Numbered from the stretch's first letter, positions 17,759 through 26,978 are shown. The stretch: DNA of 64,000 bases from Jeotgalibacillus sp. ET6 (GCF_029667115.1 NZ_JARUIU010000001.1:310001-374000), one strand, 5' to 3'. Notes: generated by a model not told the origin, from the sequence alone. A program made the numbers and translations.

Positions 17759-19195
17759 TTGAAGCAAATGCCTTTACAGTTTGTAGACGGATTAAACAAT
17801 GCAGCTTCAGCGTTGAACGGATTTTTATGGGATTACATACTAATTATTGTTTTATTAGGCTGCGGGCTTTATTTTACAGTTAAAAGCGGATTTTTACAGT
17901 TTACACGGCTGGGGGATATGGGAAAGCTGTTATTTGAAAAATCCACCATTTCTTCTGAAGGAAGAAGAGGAATTTCTTCTTTTAAGGCATTTACCATCTC
18001 AACCGCATCCCGTGTCGGTACAGGAAACCTCGCTGGAGTGGCAACAGCCATTTCACTCGGTGGGCCGGGCGCCGTTTTTTGGATGTGGGTGATTGCCTTG
18101 GTAGGGGCAGCTTCTGCTTTTGTAGAATCTACATTAGCACAGGTTTATAAAATTAAGGACAAGGACGGGTTCCGCGGCGGACCTGCTTATTATATGGAAA
18201 AAGGACTTAACGCAAGATGGATGGGCATCATCTTTGCCGTCATCATTTCAATTACTTTTGGATTGGTATTTAATTCCGTTCAATCGAATACGATCTCGTT
18301 TGCATTAGAAGGTTCATTTGGGTGGAACAGGACGATTATCGGACTAGTTTTAGTGGCTCTAACCGGTTTGGTAATATTCGGCGGTGTAAATAGAGTGGCA
18401 GCTGTGACAAGTACCGTGGTGCCAGTTATGGCCGTTCTCTATATTTTCCTTGCTTTGTACGTTCTTGTGACTAATTTGAATTTGGTTCCTGAAATGTTTG
18501 GAATTATTTTCAGCAATGCTTTCGGTTTCACAGAAGTTGTATCTGGCGGGATTGGAGCAGCGATAATGAATGGGATTAAACGGGGTCTATTTTCCAATGA
18601 AGCTGGTATGGGTAGTGCGCCAAATGCAGCTGCAACAGCGTCTGTTACACATCCAGCCAAGCAGGGTCTGATTCAGACTCTTGGAGTATTTGTCGACACC
18701 TTAATCATTTGTACCGCAACCGCATTAATTATCATTATGTCAGGTGAATACTTAAATGGAAATGACGGCATCCAGTTAACTCAGGACGCACTTGCATTTC
18801 ATGTAGGAGATTGGGCTTCGATCTTTGTCAGTGTGGCAATCTTTTTGTTCGCTTTCTCCTCCATTGTAGGCAATTATTATTACGGTCAGACTAACATAGA
18901 ATTTATTAAAAACAGCCCGCTGTTTTTAAATATCTACCGAATTATCGTCATGGGGATGGTATACTTCGGATCGGTTCAATCATTTAGTGTTGTTTGGAAT
19001 TTAGCCGATGTATCGATGGCGACAATGGCTCTAATTAACTTAATTGCCATTAGTCTCCTTTCTCCAATCGCCTTTAAGGTTTTATCTGATTATCAAAAAC
19101 AGAGGAAACAGGGAATTGATCCAGTGTTTTATAAAAACAGTATATCAGGATTGAAAAATACTGAATGCTGGGACGATGGACCGGTCGAAAAATAA
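17759..19195 (+). CDS. alsT: Amino acid carrier AlsT (alanine/glycine:cation symporter)
   Basis: 478 residues, about ten or eleven spans, AGCS family. Hallmarks are STASRVGTGNLAGVATAI near residue 80 and GLFSNEAGMGSAPNAAATA near 280, which form the substrate and sodium sites. In B. subtilis alsT lies directly after parC as here and is linked to glutamine or alanine transport; the substrate remains an inference. The TTG at 17759 is the likely start: TAAGGAGTGA lies 5-8 bases before it, while the upstream GTG at 17750 is inside that site. It ends in a strong terminator. Confidence 0.9.
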   Translation: MKQMPLQFVDGLNNAASALNGFLWDYILIIVLLGCGLYFTVKSGFLQFTRLGDMGKLLFEKSTISSEGRRGISSFKAFTISTASRVGTGNLAGVATAISLGGPGAVFWMWVIALVGAASAFVESTLAQVYKIKDKDGFRGGPAYYMEKGLNARWMGIIFAVIISITFGLVFNSVQSNTISFALEGSFGWNRTIIGLVLVALTGLVIFGGVNRVAAVTSTVVPVMAVLYIFLALYVLVTNLNLVPEMFGIIFSNAFGFTEVVSGGIGAAIMNGIKRGLFSNEAGMGSAPNAAATASVTHPAKQGLIQTLGVFVDTLIICTATALIIIMSGEYLNGNDGIQLTQDALAFHVGDWASIFVSVAIFLFAFSSIVGNYYYGQTNIEFIKNSPLFLNIYRIIVMGMVYFGSVQSFSVVWNLADVSMATMALINLIAISLLSPIAFKVLSDYQKQRKQGIDPVFYKNSISGLKNTECWDDGPVEK

Positions 19196-19196
19196 G

Positions 19197-19233
19197 AAAA
19201 ACCGTCAGGACATTTTGATCCTGGCGGTTTTTT
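19197..19233. terminator. Terminator after alsT
   Basis: AAAACCGTCAGGA against TCCTGGCGGTTTTTT with a short loop; also able to serve the convergent SGNH hydrolase gene. Confidence 0.85.
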
Positions 19234-19240
19234 ACTTTTA

Positions 19241-20278
19241 TCAGCTCTTTAGAACAGAAAAGTGTTGTAATGTGCTGGCAAGAACAGGTGAAATGAGCTG
19301 ATTGATTTGGACAGTCGGCTCTTCCGTAGTAGTAGGAGTATCTACTGTTCCATCTCCAGAAGGATCAGGTGCTCCGTTTTGAGGAACTTCTTCTTCCTCT
19401 TCTGATCCATCCTGGATAGATTCTTCACTCTGGTCCCCGGCTGTTTCTTCTTCAGTCTGTTCAGGCGGCATCAGGCTTTCCAGGAAGGGAGACATGCCTG
19501 GATTTGGCGGAATATTCCCGTTTGCAGCTTTCAGAGCTGGTTCAGCGACTGAAAAAAAAGAGTTAGCCATGGACAAATATCCCTGCTGGTTAGGGTGGAC
19601 GTCTACAGGATTAGGCAGATACTCCATCCCAAACTCGTCAAAATCTGCTCCTGCATCCACAAATTCAATATTTCTTTTAGATGCTTCATTTTCGATAATC
19701 CTATTAACAAGGTCGAGCATTTTTCTTACTCCCTCCTGCTGCGCTTCAAGGACATGAGGGTATGGAAAATAATATCCCATAGCATAAATAGAGGCTTCCG
19801 GATTAATGTCTTGAATTTCATCTAAAAGGTCTCCGTATTGTATCCTCATCTGGTTCAACGTATAATTTGCTGTGAGCTGATCATAGATTACTGTACGGCC
19901 GGCTGCATCCTGCCTGACAAGACCAAGGATATTATTAGCACCTGCTGAAAGTGTAATGAGGGAGGCCTGGCTGACTGTCTGCCTGATTTCTTCTTCATCG
20001 AGGAGCTCGTGAATATCGCTTACCGCAAAGCCGGGTACTGCAAAATCTTTTGAAAAGGCAGCCAGTAATCCGTTTTGGGCAAGTGTATCCGCAATAATAT
20101 CCGCATAGCCTGCGTCCAGTGATTCATATGGCGTGGCTCCCGCAGCAACAGAATCCCCAAGGGCTACATAAACTTGCGGTGTTGAAATCTCAGCTTTTGC
20201 TGGTGAGCTAAAAACAGCAAGTGACAAAATACTAATGGATACTCCAATTTTGAATGATACATTTATTTTCGGTCTCAT
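19241..20278 (-). CDS. Secreted SGNH/GDSL hydrolase with acidic tail
   Basis: 345 residues from the ATG at 20278, chosen because GGCAGGAGATAGT precedes it; a longer frame upstream lacks a ribosome site. A classical signal peptide ends at AKA. SGNH blocks are present: YVALGDSVAAG (Ser nucleophile), the Gly residue region, LSAGANNILG (Asn), and VDVHPNQQGY (Asp-His pair). After the catalytic domain, about 60 residues rich in Glu, Gln, Pro and Ser form a likely disordered acidic linker. It should hydrolyse esters outside the cell; the true substrate (lipid, wall acetyl or other) is unknown. The small unknown gene upstream may share its transcript. Confidence 0.82.
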   Translation of the reverse strand: MRPKINVSFKIGVSISILSLAVFSSPAKAEISTPQVYVALGDSVAAGATPYESLDAGYADIIADTLAQNGLLAAFSKDFAVPGFAVSDIHELLDEEEIRQTVSQASLITLSAGANNILGLVRQDAAGRTVIYDQLTANYTLNQMRIQYGDLLDEIQDINPEASIYAMGYYFPYPHVLEAQQEGVRKMLDLVNRIIENEASKRNIEFVDAGADFDEFGMEYLPNPVDVHPNQQGYLSMANSFFSVAEPALKAANGNIPPNPGMSPFLESLMPPEQTEEETAGDQSEESIQDGSEEEEEVPQNGAPDPSGDGTVDTPTTTEEPTVQINQLISPVLASTLQHFSVLKS

Positions 20279-20369
20279 ACTATCTCCTGCCCCATCGTAA
20301 TAAAATCCGGCTTGTATTCCGGCTCGTGTTTCTATATTGTAACTATATCGGAAAAGATATGGGAGTACT

Positions 20370-20603
20370 TTATTTATTTCGCCTTTGATTATAGGCGTCA
20401 AGGGTCTCCATTTCCCTGTTAATAATCATTTCCATTTGAGTTAAAGCGTTTTTATCAACAATTGGATCTGTTTCATCCCACTTTACATGTCTGATAAAAT
20501 AATAGGATCTTATTTTTGAGAGAACAACAGTGGAGGCCGGAAAATCGTCAAAATAGGCACGAATTTTCCCTCTCCCTGCAAAAGTCCATCGAACTAAATT
20601 CAT
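20370..20603 (-). CDS. Small protein of unknown function, possible LexA target
   Basis: 77 residues from the ATG at 20603; AGGTG lies six bases upstream. An ATG at 20609 is also possible. The sequence starts MNLVRWTFAGRGKIRAYFDD and includes SKIRSYYFIRHVKWDETDP; the C-terminal half is charged and probably helical. No membrane span, no cysteine. I do not recognise a family. Its promoter has an extended -10 TGTTATACT (minus strand) and a LexA-like box at 20630-20643 just upstream, so damage control is possible. It lies 91 bases before the SGNH hydrolase on the same strand. Confidence 0.6.
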   Translation of the reverse strand: MNLVRWTFAGRGKIRAYFDDFPASTVVLSKIRSYYFIRHVKWDETDPIVDKNALTQMEMIINREMETLDAYNQRRNK

Positions 20604-20629
20604 ATTCATCACCTGTGATCAGTATAACA

Positions 20630-20643
20630 CGAACGTTTGTACG
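20630..20643. promoter_or_regulatory. LexA-like box before the small unknown gene
   Basis: On the minus strand CGTACAAACGTTCG, one mismatch from CGAAC-RNRY-GTTCG. It lies immediately upstream of the extended -10 TGTTATACT (plus coordinates 20621-20629), a position where LexA would block RNA polymerase. Confidence 0.45.
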
Positions 20644-20742
20644 TTGTCTTACTTGCCAGCACATTGCCTGCATATATTTTATATTGAGGCATCCTGCCAT
20701 TGGAAAGATTCAGGATTGATGAAAAATTCAAAGGAGCGTCTT

Positions 20743-21600
20743 ATGTATCTATTTGTTTACGGAACGTTAAGAAAACATGGCAGCAATCATCAACTAATAA
20801 AAAATGAAGAATTAATTGCTTCTCAAGCCTGGTCAAAAGGGAATTTATATGACTCTGAAAAGGGCTTTCCATATTTCATTCAAAAAGGACCAAAAAGAGT
20901 TTATGGAGAAGTATATAAAATATCAAACGAAAAGCTTAATGAAATTAAAAACCTCAAGTATTCTGATTCAAAAGACCAGACACTTTATCAGCAGTCCACT
21001 GTGACCGTAATGACAGACATATTGGGTGAAATTGAGTGCGTAACATTTATTAATTCAGAAGAACAGGCAGTTGGATTATTTCCATTAACCTATGGAGACT
21101 GGCTTGTACATTTGGAAATAGAAAGAGATGATCACACCTATTTTGCCTATGGTTCGTGTATGGATAATGAACGATTTAAACTCGCAGATGTCGATCATCT
21201 GTTTACAAATAAGATTGGCGGTGGATTAACCGACCGGCTTGAAATGAATTATTCGCTATCTGTTCATGACGGAGGCAGGGCCAACCTGATCGAAACGGGT
21301 AAGCAGGGGGAAGGCGTGCTTTATCAGGTAAACAAAGAAGCGGTTGAATACCTGTTTATGAGAGAGGGGGTTTATAACGGTACGTACCGTCCGGCTATTA
21401 TTGATGTCATGGTAAATGGCAGACTTTATGAAAAGTCTCTGACCTTTATCGTTCTTGATCCTGTAAAAGAATGTGCTCCGCCTATCCACTATGCAACAGA
21501 AATCATTCGTGGTTCAAAGGGGACTGTATCCCCAGAGTATCATTCTAAATTAATAGATGATTTAAAAACGAAATTTAATTTATCAATGGCGGAATCGTGA
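20743..21600 (+). CDS. ykqA: Tandem gamma-glutamylcyclotransferase-fold protein (YkqA-like)
   Basis: 285 residues made of two cyclotransferase-like (AIG2/GGCT) domains. The first begins LFVYGTLRKHGSNH, the classical VYGTLR phosphate-loop equivalent; the second begins near residue 130 with YFAYGSCMDNERF, the AYGS variant typical of GGCT. Members remove 5-oxoproline from gamma-glutamyl peptides, but the catalytic acid in each domain should be checked. The domain order resembles B. subtilis YkqA. AAGGAG at 20731 fixes the ATG at 20743; the upstream extension lacks a ribosome site. It is monocistronic, ending in a repeat-type hairpin. Confidence 0.78.
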   Translation: MYLFVYGTLRKHGSNHQLIKNEELIASQAWSKGNLYDSEKGFPYFIQKGPKRVYGEVYKISNEKLNEIKNLKYSDSKDQTLYQQSTVTVMTDILGEIECVTFINSEEQAVGLFPLTYGDWLVHLEIERDDHTYFAYGSCMDNERFKLADVDHLFTNKIGGGLTDRLEMNYSLSVHDGGRANLIETGKQGEGVLYQVNKEAVEYLFMREGVYNGTYRPAIIDVMVNGRLYEKSLTFIVLDPVKECAPPIHYATEIIRGSKGTVSPEYHSKLIDDLKTKFNLSMAES

Positions 21601-21608
21601 TAGGAATG

Positions 21609-21638
21609 GGCCTGGGACAAATGTGTCTCAGGCTTTTC
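21609..21638 (+). terminator. Terminator after the ykqA-like gene (repeat-type hairpin)
   Basis: GCCTGGGACA pairs with TGTCTCAGGC, followed by TTTT. The stem is the same GAGCCTGGGACA-type hairpin that ends the dispersed repeat, but the rest of the repeat is missing here. Confidence 0.8.
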
Positions 21639-21785
21639 TGCGTTTTACTGTATTTAAGGCATGTGCTTTTTTCATTCAAAAAGAAATTGTACCCCTACAC
21701 TATAGGTAAGAATGCCTCAGTTCTCTAAATACTTTTCTTCTATTCAACCAAATTCAAATATCCTTTTTTAAGATGCGATTCACAT

Positions 21786-22052
21786 TCAAGCATGTCTTCC
21801 ATGTTTTAAATCTTTGAAACCTTGATATATCAACATTTGTGAAATCCATGCAATAATCATTTCGTCATATAATCCAATCTCAGGCTCTATTACGGTATAT
21901 TTTGGCTTTATCCTAAAATAAACACCCAGGATAGCGCTTTCACTGCCCATATCCCTTTCTATCTCACTACTTTTCATTTTACCCTTGATGTCCATCACCC
22001 AGATGTTACGATAACTAGCGTGATAAAAATTGAGCGAACAAATAGAGAACAT
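21786..22052 (-). CDS. Hypothetical protein, start uncertain
   Basis: Up to 88 residues. The C-terminal 60 residues look genuinely coding (for example ILGVYFRIKPKYTVIEPEIG and MIIAWISQMLIYQGFKDL), but the first ATG has no ribosome site, and later ATGs (MDIKGK, MKSSEIE) have only weak ones. A possible proline-operon promoter (TTGATG at 21985, TACGAT at 22007) lies inside the 5' part, which argues for a shorter gene or a decayed remnant. No family was recognised. Confidence 0.35.
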   Translation of the reverse strand: MFSICSLNFYHASYRNIWVMDIKGKMKSSEIERDMGSESAILGVYFRIKPKYTVIEPEIGLYDEMIIAWISQMLIYQGFKDLKHGRHA

Positions 22053-22079
22053 TTTTTTGCTAAAGGAGATGGATAAGCG

Positions 22080-22922
22080 ATGTCAACGAATTTACGAGTA
22101 GCTTTTATCGGAGCAGGAAACATGGCAGAAGCAATGGTTTCAGGTATTGTCCAAACAGGATTGCTTGAGGCTCACCAGATTACAGTAACTAACAGAGGAA
22201 ATGAAGAAAGGCTTCTGGAGCTGCATAACCGATATGGTGTACAAGGAATTAAACGGGACAAAGTGCAGCTATCTTCTTTTGATGTTATTTTCTTAGCAAT
22301 GAAACCCAAAGATGCAGAAGCTTCATTGAATCGTATAAAGTATGAAATTACACCGGATCAAGTTGTCATGAGCGTACTTGCAGGAATCTCAACTGAGTTC
22401 ATGCAGCAGCATCTGCAGGCCGGACAGCAGGTGATCAGGGTGATGCCGAATACCTCAAGCATGCTTCAGGAATCAGCAACTGCTATTTCTCCTGGTGAGC
22501 ATGTCACAATGAAAAATATAAAATTGGCTCAAAGCCTATTAACCTGCATCGGTCAGGTTTACCTTATTGAAGAAGATGAAATGGATCTATTCACTGGAAT
22601 CGCAGGGAGCGGTCCTGCTTATTTCTACTATTTAATGGAGCATATTGAAAAAACAGCTTTTGAACACGGTATGGATGTAGAGCTCGCCAGAAAAATTGGA
22701 GCTCAGACTATTTTAGGCGCAGCAAAAATGGTGATGGAACGGGATGAAACGCCAGCTGAATTAAGACATAATGTTACTTCCCCAAATGGCACAACTGCTG
22801 CGGGTCTTGATGCACTTGCTGATTCAGGCGGTGGAGCAGCGATAAAGGCTGCAATTGAAGGCGCGATGAACCGTTCGATAGAAATTTCAAAAGATCTTCA
22901 AAAAACACCTGTTTCAGTCTAA
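22080..22922 (+). CDS. proH: Pyrroline-5-carboxylate reductase (ProH/ProI type)
   Basis: 280 residues. Rossmann motif FIGAGNMAEAM for NADPH, then VIRVMPNTSSML and the C-terminal signature DLFTGIAGSGPAYFYYLMEH with the dimer helix LRHNVTSPNGTTAAGL. It catalyses the last step of proline synthesis, pyrroline-5-carboxylate to proline. First gene of a three-gene cluster in the order reductase, kinase, phosphate reductase. That order is the one known as proHJA for osmoprotective proline production in halotolerant bacilli. No T-box leader precedes it, unlike anabolic proBA of B. subtilis. The proH symbol is thus an inference from arrangement. Confidence 0.88.
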   Translation: MSTNLRVAFIGAGNMAEAMVSGIVQTGLLEAHQITVTNRGNEERLLELHNRYGVQGIKRDKVQLSSFDVIFLAMKPKDAEASLNRIKYEITPDQVVMSVLAGISTEFMQQHLQAGQQVIRVMPNTSSMLQESATAISPGEHVTMKNIKLAQSLLTCIGQVYLIEEDEMDLFTGIAGSGPAYFYYLMEHIEKTAFEHGMDVELARKIGAQTILGAAKMVMERDETPAELRHNVTSPNGTTAAGLDALADSGGGAAIKAAIEGAMNRSIEISKDLQKTPVSV

Positions 22923-22984
22923 ATTAAAAATATAAATTTTGTTTAAATATAAACGTAATTTGAAATTTTTTAAGGAGTGATAGT

Positions 22985-24112
22985 ATGACATCGGACAATC
23001 AAAAAAGAGTAGTCATTAAAATCGGAAGCAGTTCATTAACAAGTTTATCCGGGGATATCAGCAGACGAAAAATCGAAAGAATTACTGATCAGGTAGCGGA
23101 GTTGAAGGATGAAGGACACGAGGTTGTGTTGGTTTCTTCTGGAGCAGTAGCTGCAGGCTACAGGACTCTTGGATTTGTAAACCGTCCTGACTCTTTGCCT
23201 GAAAAGCAAGCTGCAGCTGCGGTAGGGCAGGGCAGACTCATTGAAACGTATTCTGAACTTTTTTCTTCCCACGGATATGCTGCTTCTCAAATATTAATTA
23301 CTCGCAGTGATTTTTCCGATGAGACAAGGTATAACAATGTTCGAAATACGATTAATGTCTTGCTGGAGCGCGGAATTGTACCCATTGTAAATGAGAATGA
23401 CACAGTTACAACAGATCGTTTGCGATTTGGCGATAATGATACGCTTTCCGCGAAAGTAGCTGGCCTAGTAGCATCCGACCAGTTAATTATTTTGTCTGAT
23501 ATCGATGGGCTTTATGATGCTGATCCGAGAAAAACACCTTCTGCATCGCTGCTGAAGGAAGTTTCGGAAATTACTCCTGAAATAGAAGACATGGCAGGAG
23601 AGCCTGGTTCTGCAGTAGGAACTGGCGGAATGAGATCCAAAATTGATGCATTTAAAATTTCGATGGCATCCGGTATCCCTTCTTTCCTAGGAAAAGCTGG
23701 AGTGAAAAATATTTTAGTGGATGCAGTAAATGAAGATGCAAGAGGAACGTATTTTTCTGTAGCTCAGCCTGAGCAAAATCTCGATCATTACAGACAATGG
23801 ATCGCATTTAATTCCGGACCTGAGGGAGAAATTCTGATCGAAGAAGAAGCAAAGGAAGCAATAGTAAATGAAAAAGGAAGTCTTCTTCCGAGTCAAATTT
23901 ATCAGATAAGCGGTCATTTTAAAAAAGGATCTGTCGTACGAATTCTTGACTTAAATAAAAACAAATTAGGTTTAGGGGTTGTAAATTATTCTTCCCGGGA
24001 TCTTGAAGCATTTCAGCTTGAACAAGATGAAGCGTCAGATAAAAAAGAAGCGGCTATGCATAGTGACTCCTTTGTCTGCGAACTTGAAGTTGCCATCCCG
24101 ATTGGAGTCTAA
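22985..24112 (+). CDS. proJ: Glutamate 5-kinase (ProJ/ProB type)
   Basis: 375 residues. Amino-acid-kinase domain in the first 260: VVIKIGSSSLT for ATP, LVSSGAVAAGYRTLGF, IVNENDTVT and GTGGMRSKIDAF. A C-terminal PUA domain follows (about 280-365, GSLLPSQIYQISGHFKKGSVV). It phosphorylates glutamate to start proline synthesis. ProB enzymes are normally inhibited by proline; isozymes used for osmoprotection are less sensitive, which sequence alone does not settle here. AAGGAGTGATAGT precedes the ATG. It lies 62 bases after the reductase gene and 40 before proA. Confidence 0.9.
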   Translation: MTSDNQKRVVIKIGSSSLTSLSGDISRRKIERITDQVAELKDEGHEVVLVSSGAVAAGYRTLGFVNRPDSLPEKQAAAAVGQGRLIETYSELFSSHGYAASQILITRSDFSDETRYNNVRNTINVLLERGIVPIVNENDTVTTDRLRFGDNDTLSAKVAGLVASDQLIILSDIDGLYDADPRKTPSASLLKEVSEITPEIEDMAGEPGSAVGTGGMRSKIDAFKISMASGIPSFLGKAGVKNILVDAVNEDARGTYFSVAQPEQNLDHYRQWIAFNSGPEGEILIEEEAKEAIVNEKGSLLPSQIYQISGHFKKGSVVRILDLNKNKLGLGVVNYSSRDLEAFQLEQDEASDKKEAAMHSDSFVCELEVAIPIGV

Positions 24113-24152
24113 TCATAGCTGAACTGCATAAAACACATAAGGAGTGGGTTTG

Positions 24153-25415
24153 ATGACAACAGCAATGGAACCAGTAAATGTGAAAGAACAGGCAGCATTA
24201 GCTCAAAAAGCTTCAAAGGAATTGGGGCTGCTCTCTACACAGGATAAAAATGAGGCCCTTTTCTGGATAGCAAAGGCTTTAGAAGAACATGCCGAGGAAA
24301 TTTTAGAAGCCAATGAAAAAGATTTGGAGAACGGCCGTCAAAATAATTTTGATGCGGCTTATATGGACCGCTTATCCTTAACCGAAGAGCGGGTGAAAGA
24401 TTTTTCTGAAGGACTGCGCCAGGTAGCCGGTCTTGAGGATCCTTCCGGTGAAGTAGTATCTGAATGGACGCTTGAAAATGGACTGAATGTACAAACAGTT
24501 CGGGTGCCGCTTGGCGTTATCGGAATGATTTACGAAGCTCGTCCGAATGTTACAGCTGATGCCACAGGTCTCGCGCTTAAATCGGGCAATTCAATTGTGC
24601 TCAAAGGCGGTTCAACTGCCATTCATTCCAATAGAGCGATTGTAAAGGTAATGAAAGAAGCGCTTGTTTCAACGAAAATTTCGCCTGATGCTGTTCAGTT
24701 TATTGACAGCACCGACCGGTCGGCCACTCAGGAGCTGTTTACGATGAAAGAGCATATTGATGTGCTGATTCCAAGAGGAGGCGGCAAACTTATTCAGGCG
24801 GTAGTAAATAATGCCACTGTACCTGTGCTTGAAACAGGTGTAGGAAATTGTCATATTTATTTAGACAAAGATGCAGACGTTGAAAAAGCGATTTCTATTT
24901 TTATAAATGCAAAAACAGATCGCCCGGCAGTTTGCAATGCCGCTGAAACACTGATTCTGCATGAAGAATTTATGGAGCGGCATCAGGATAAAATTATTCA
25001 TGCTCTGAAAGAAGCCGGTATAGGTGTGTATGGCGATGAAGCAGCTGTTCAACTTATCCCTGGAGCATTGCCAGCTCAGGAAGAACACTGGGAAAATGAA
25101 TTTTTAAGTCTGGACGTTGCAGTGAAAATTGTTAAAGATGCAGATGATGCCATTGCACATATAGACCGCTATGGCACAAAGCATTCCGAAGCGATTGTTA
25201 CTGAAAATGACGATACTGCAGCCCGCTTTAAAGGGTTAGTGGACGCAGCTGCCGTTTATCATAATGCTTCTACTCGCTTTACAGACGGAAGCGCACTTGG
25301 TTTTGGCGCCGAGATCGGCATCTCCACTCAAAAGCTGCACGCAAGAGGACCTATGGGACTTCCTGCGTTAACCACAATTAAATATGTAATGAGCGGCAAC
25401 GGACAAGTAAGGTAA
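24153..25415 (+). CDS. proA: Gamma-glutamyl phosphate reductase ProA
   Basis: 420 residues, aldehyde-dehydrogenase superfamily. Motifs include GVIGMIYEARPNVTADA, LKSGNSIVLKGG, and the catalytic Cys in RPAVCNAAETL. It reduces gamma-glutamyl phosphate to the semialdehyde that cyclises to pyrroline-5-carboxylate, the substrate of the reductase encoded at 22080. The ATG at 24153 sits eight bases after AAGGAG; the GTG at 24144 overlaps that site and is rejected. The operon ends in a strong terminator, so the three proline steps are expressed as a closed set. Confidence 0.94.
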   Translation: MTTAMEPVNVKEQAALAQKASKELGLLSTQDKNEALFWIAKALEEHAEEILEANEKDLENGRQNNFDAAYMDRLSLTEERVKDFSEGLRQVAGLEDPSGEVVSEWTLENGLNVQTVRVPLGVIGMIYEARPNVTADATGLALKSGNSIVLKGGSTAIHSNRAIVKVMKEALVSTKISPDAVQFIDSTDRSATQELFTMKEHIDVLIPRGGGKLIQAVVNNATVPVLETGVGNCHIYLDKDADVEKAISIFINAKTDRPAVCNAAETLILHEEFMERHQDKIIHALKEAGIGVYGDEAAVQLIPGALPAQEEHWENEFLSLDVAVKIVKDADDAIAHIDRYGTKHSEAIVTENDDTAARFKGLVDAAAVYHNASTRFTDGSALGFGAEIGISTQKLHARGPMGLPALTTIKYVMSGNGQVR

Positions 25416-25440
25416 TCAGCACAGATTTATTTTGCATACG

Positions 25441-25470
25441 AAAAGGCAGCGGAGACGCTGCCTTTTTCTT
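25441..25470. terminator. Terminator after proA
   Basis: AAAAGGCAGCG-GAGA-CGCTGCCTTTTT, a perfect eleven-base stem usable from both sides. Confidence 0.93.
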
Positions 25471-25495
25471 GTGTCTTTCATTAAGTTCTAATGCA

Positions 25496-26977
25496 TTATG
25501 TGTTCTTCACCGGAAGTTCTTCCTGTTTAGGTTGGTGATCGTTTCTGGAAGTGATTTTGTACTTAAGATCAAGAAATTTTTTTGTCAGTTTTGGAAGCGG
25601 TCCTTCAAATAATTTCTCTCTCCAGTAAAGATCAGCCGTTTTTTGAAGTGCGCCGGCTTTTGTAGGATACGAATAAACCATTCTGGATAGACTGCCGATT
25701 TTATGTTTGTTTTTCATCGCAAACACAGCAATCTGCATCCATTCACCTGCTTCTTTTCCAGCTGCATGAGCACCTAGGATCCTTCCTTTTTTATCCGTAA
25801 GAATTTTCACGAATCCCCTTGTCTCATGGGAAGTGATAAAACGATCCACTTCATCAAGATGAGCGCGGTACGTGCGGTAATCTGCTTTTTCGGACTGAAG
25901 CTGCTGTTCTGTTTTTCCTACATGAAATACCTCTGGCGAAGTAAAGGTAACCCATGGAGTATGTTCATGATCCAGACCGCGCTTTACGCCAAACAATACA
26001 TTTGGTATCACCGTTTTAGCTTCTTCACCTGCAGCGTGTGTAAAAGGAAGGGTTTCGATCACATCTCCAACAGCAAAAATATGCGGCTGGGAAGAGGTAA
26101 ACGCCTTGTCTACTTCAACAAAACCATTTTTCACGGCTACACCTGCTTTAGCAAGATCGAGTGAAGCTAAGCTCGGTTTTCTTCCGGCTGCAACAAGAAG
26201 CGTGTCTACTGTTACTATATCTTCTTTTCCACTGCGATGAGATAAATGAAGTTTGATACTGCCGCGATCGGATTCCGTCTTTACCACCGTTGTATTCAGT
26301 TCGATGTCTATTTCTTCTTTCAATACGTTATACATAAAAGTAGATATATCCTGATCTTCTTTAGAAAAAAGCTGATCTGATCCTTCTACGATAGTGACTT
26401 TTGAACCTAATTTAGCGAAAGCCTGAGCCATTTCCACACCTACTGTACCACCGCCGATAATTCCCAGGTGTTGTGGCAGCTTTTCTAAATCAAAAATGGT
26501 TTCGTTCGTTACATAAGAAATGTCTCCGATTCCTTCAATAGGAGGAATGACTGGTGAGGAGCCCGTTGCGATAATGATTTTTTCTGCGTAAATCACATCA
26601 GTATGTCCAATTTTAATTTCATGAGGTGATAAAAACGCCGCTCCTCCAAAATAAACATCTACTCCGAGGTCTGTGAAGCGCTCAGTGCCATCAATTTCCT
26701 GTATGACGCTCTGAGCTGATTTAACATGCTCTTTTACAAGATTAAAGTCCAGTTCACCTGATACACTAAAGCCGAAATTTTGAGATTTGATCGTATCAAC
26801 TCGGGCTGCTGCATCAATCAGAGATTTTGACGGAACACAGCCATAATGAAGGCAGTCTCCTCCAAGAGAATCTTTTTTTTCGATCAGGGCTGTTTTTGCT
26901 CCCATGCTCGCCGCTCCTGCAGCAGCTGTCATGCCTGCAGAGCCTCCTCCAATAACGGCTACTTGATATCTTTCCAT
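25496..26977 (-). CDS. FAD-dependent disulfide oxidoreductase (mercuric-reductase/Lpd-like)
   Basis: 493 residues, class I flavin disulfide reductase. FAD motif VIGGGSAGMTAAAGA, redox pair in GGDCLHYGCVPSK, NAD(P) motif LGIIGGGTVGVEMAQAF, second FAD motif IFAVGDV. The C-terminal His-Glu pair typical of lipoamide dehydrogenase is not obvious, and the Cys-Cys tail of mercuric reductase is absent, so neither activity should be assumed. Related proteins of Bacillus have unknown substrates. It begins two bases after the DUF1499 gene ends, so the pair is a tight operon. Probably cytoplasmic, possibly acting on low-molecular thiols or quinones. Confidence 0.8.
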   Translation of the reverse strand: MERYQVAVIGGGSAGMTAAAGAASMGAKTALIEKKDSLGGDCLHYGCVPSKSLIDAAARVDTIKSQNFGFSVSGELDFNLVKEHVKSAQSVIQEIDGTERFTDLGVDVYFGGAAFLSPHEIKIGHTDVIYAEKIIIATGSSPVIPPIEGIGDISYVTNETIFDLEKLPQHLGIIGGGTVGVEMAQAFAKLGSKVTIVEGSDQLFSKEDQDISTFMYNVLKEEIDIELNTTVVKTESDRGSIKLHLSHRSGKEDIVTVDTLLVAAGRKPSLASLDLAKAGVAVKNGFVEVDKAFTSSQPHIFAVGDVIETLPFTHAAGEEAKTVIPNVLFGVKRGLDHEHTPWVTFTSPEVFHVGKTEQQLQSEKADYRTYRAHLDEVDRFITSHETRGFVKILTDKKGRILGAHAAGKEAGEWMQIAVFAMKNKHKIGSLSRMVYSYPTKAGALQKTADLYWREKLFEGPLPKLTKKFLDLKYKITSRNDHQPKQEELPVKNT

Positions 26978-26978
26978 A

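Noticed and set aside
25496-26977. Mercuric reductase assignment.
   Set aside because: The redox pair is present, but the C-terminal Cys-Cys metal site and a MerR/MerT neighbourhood are absent.
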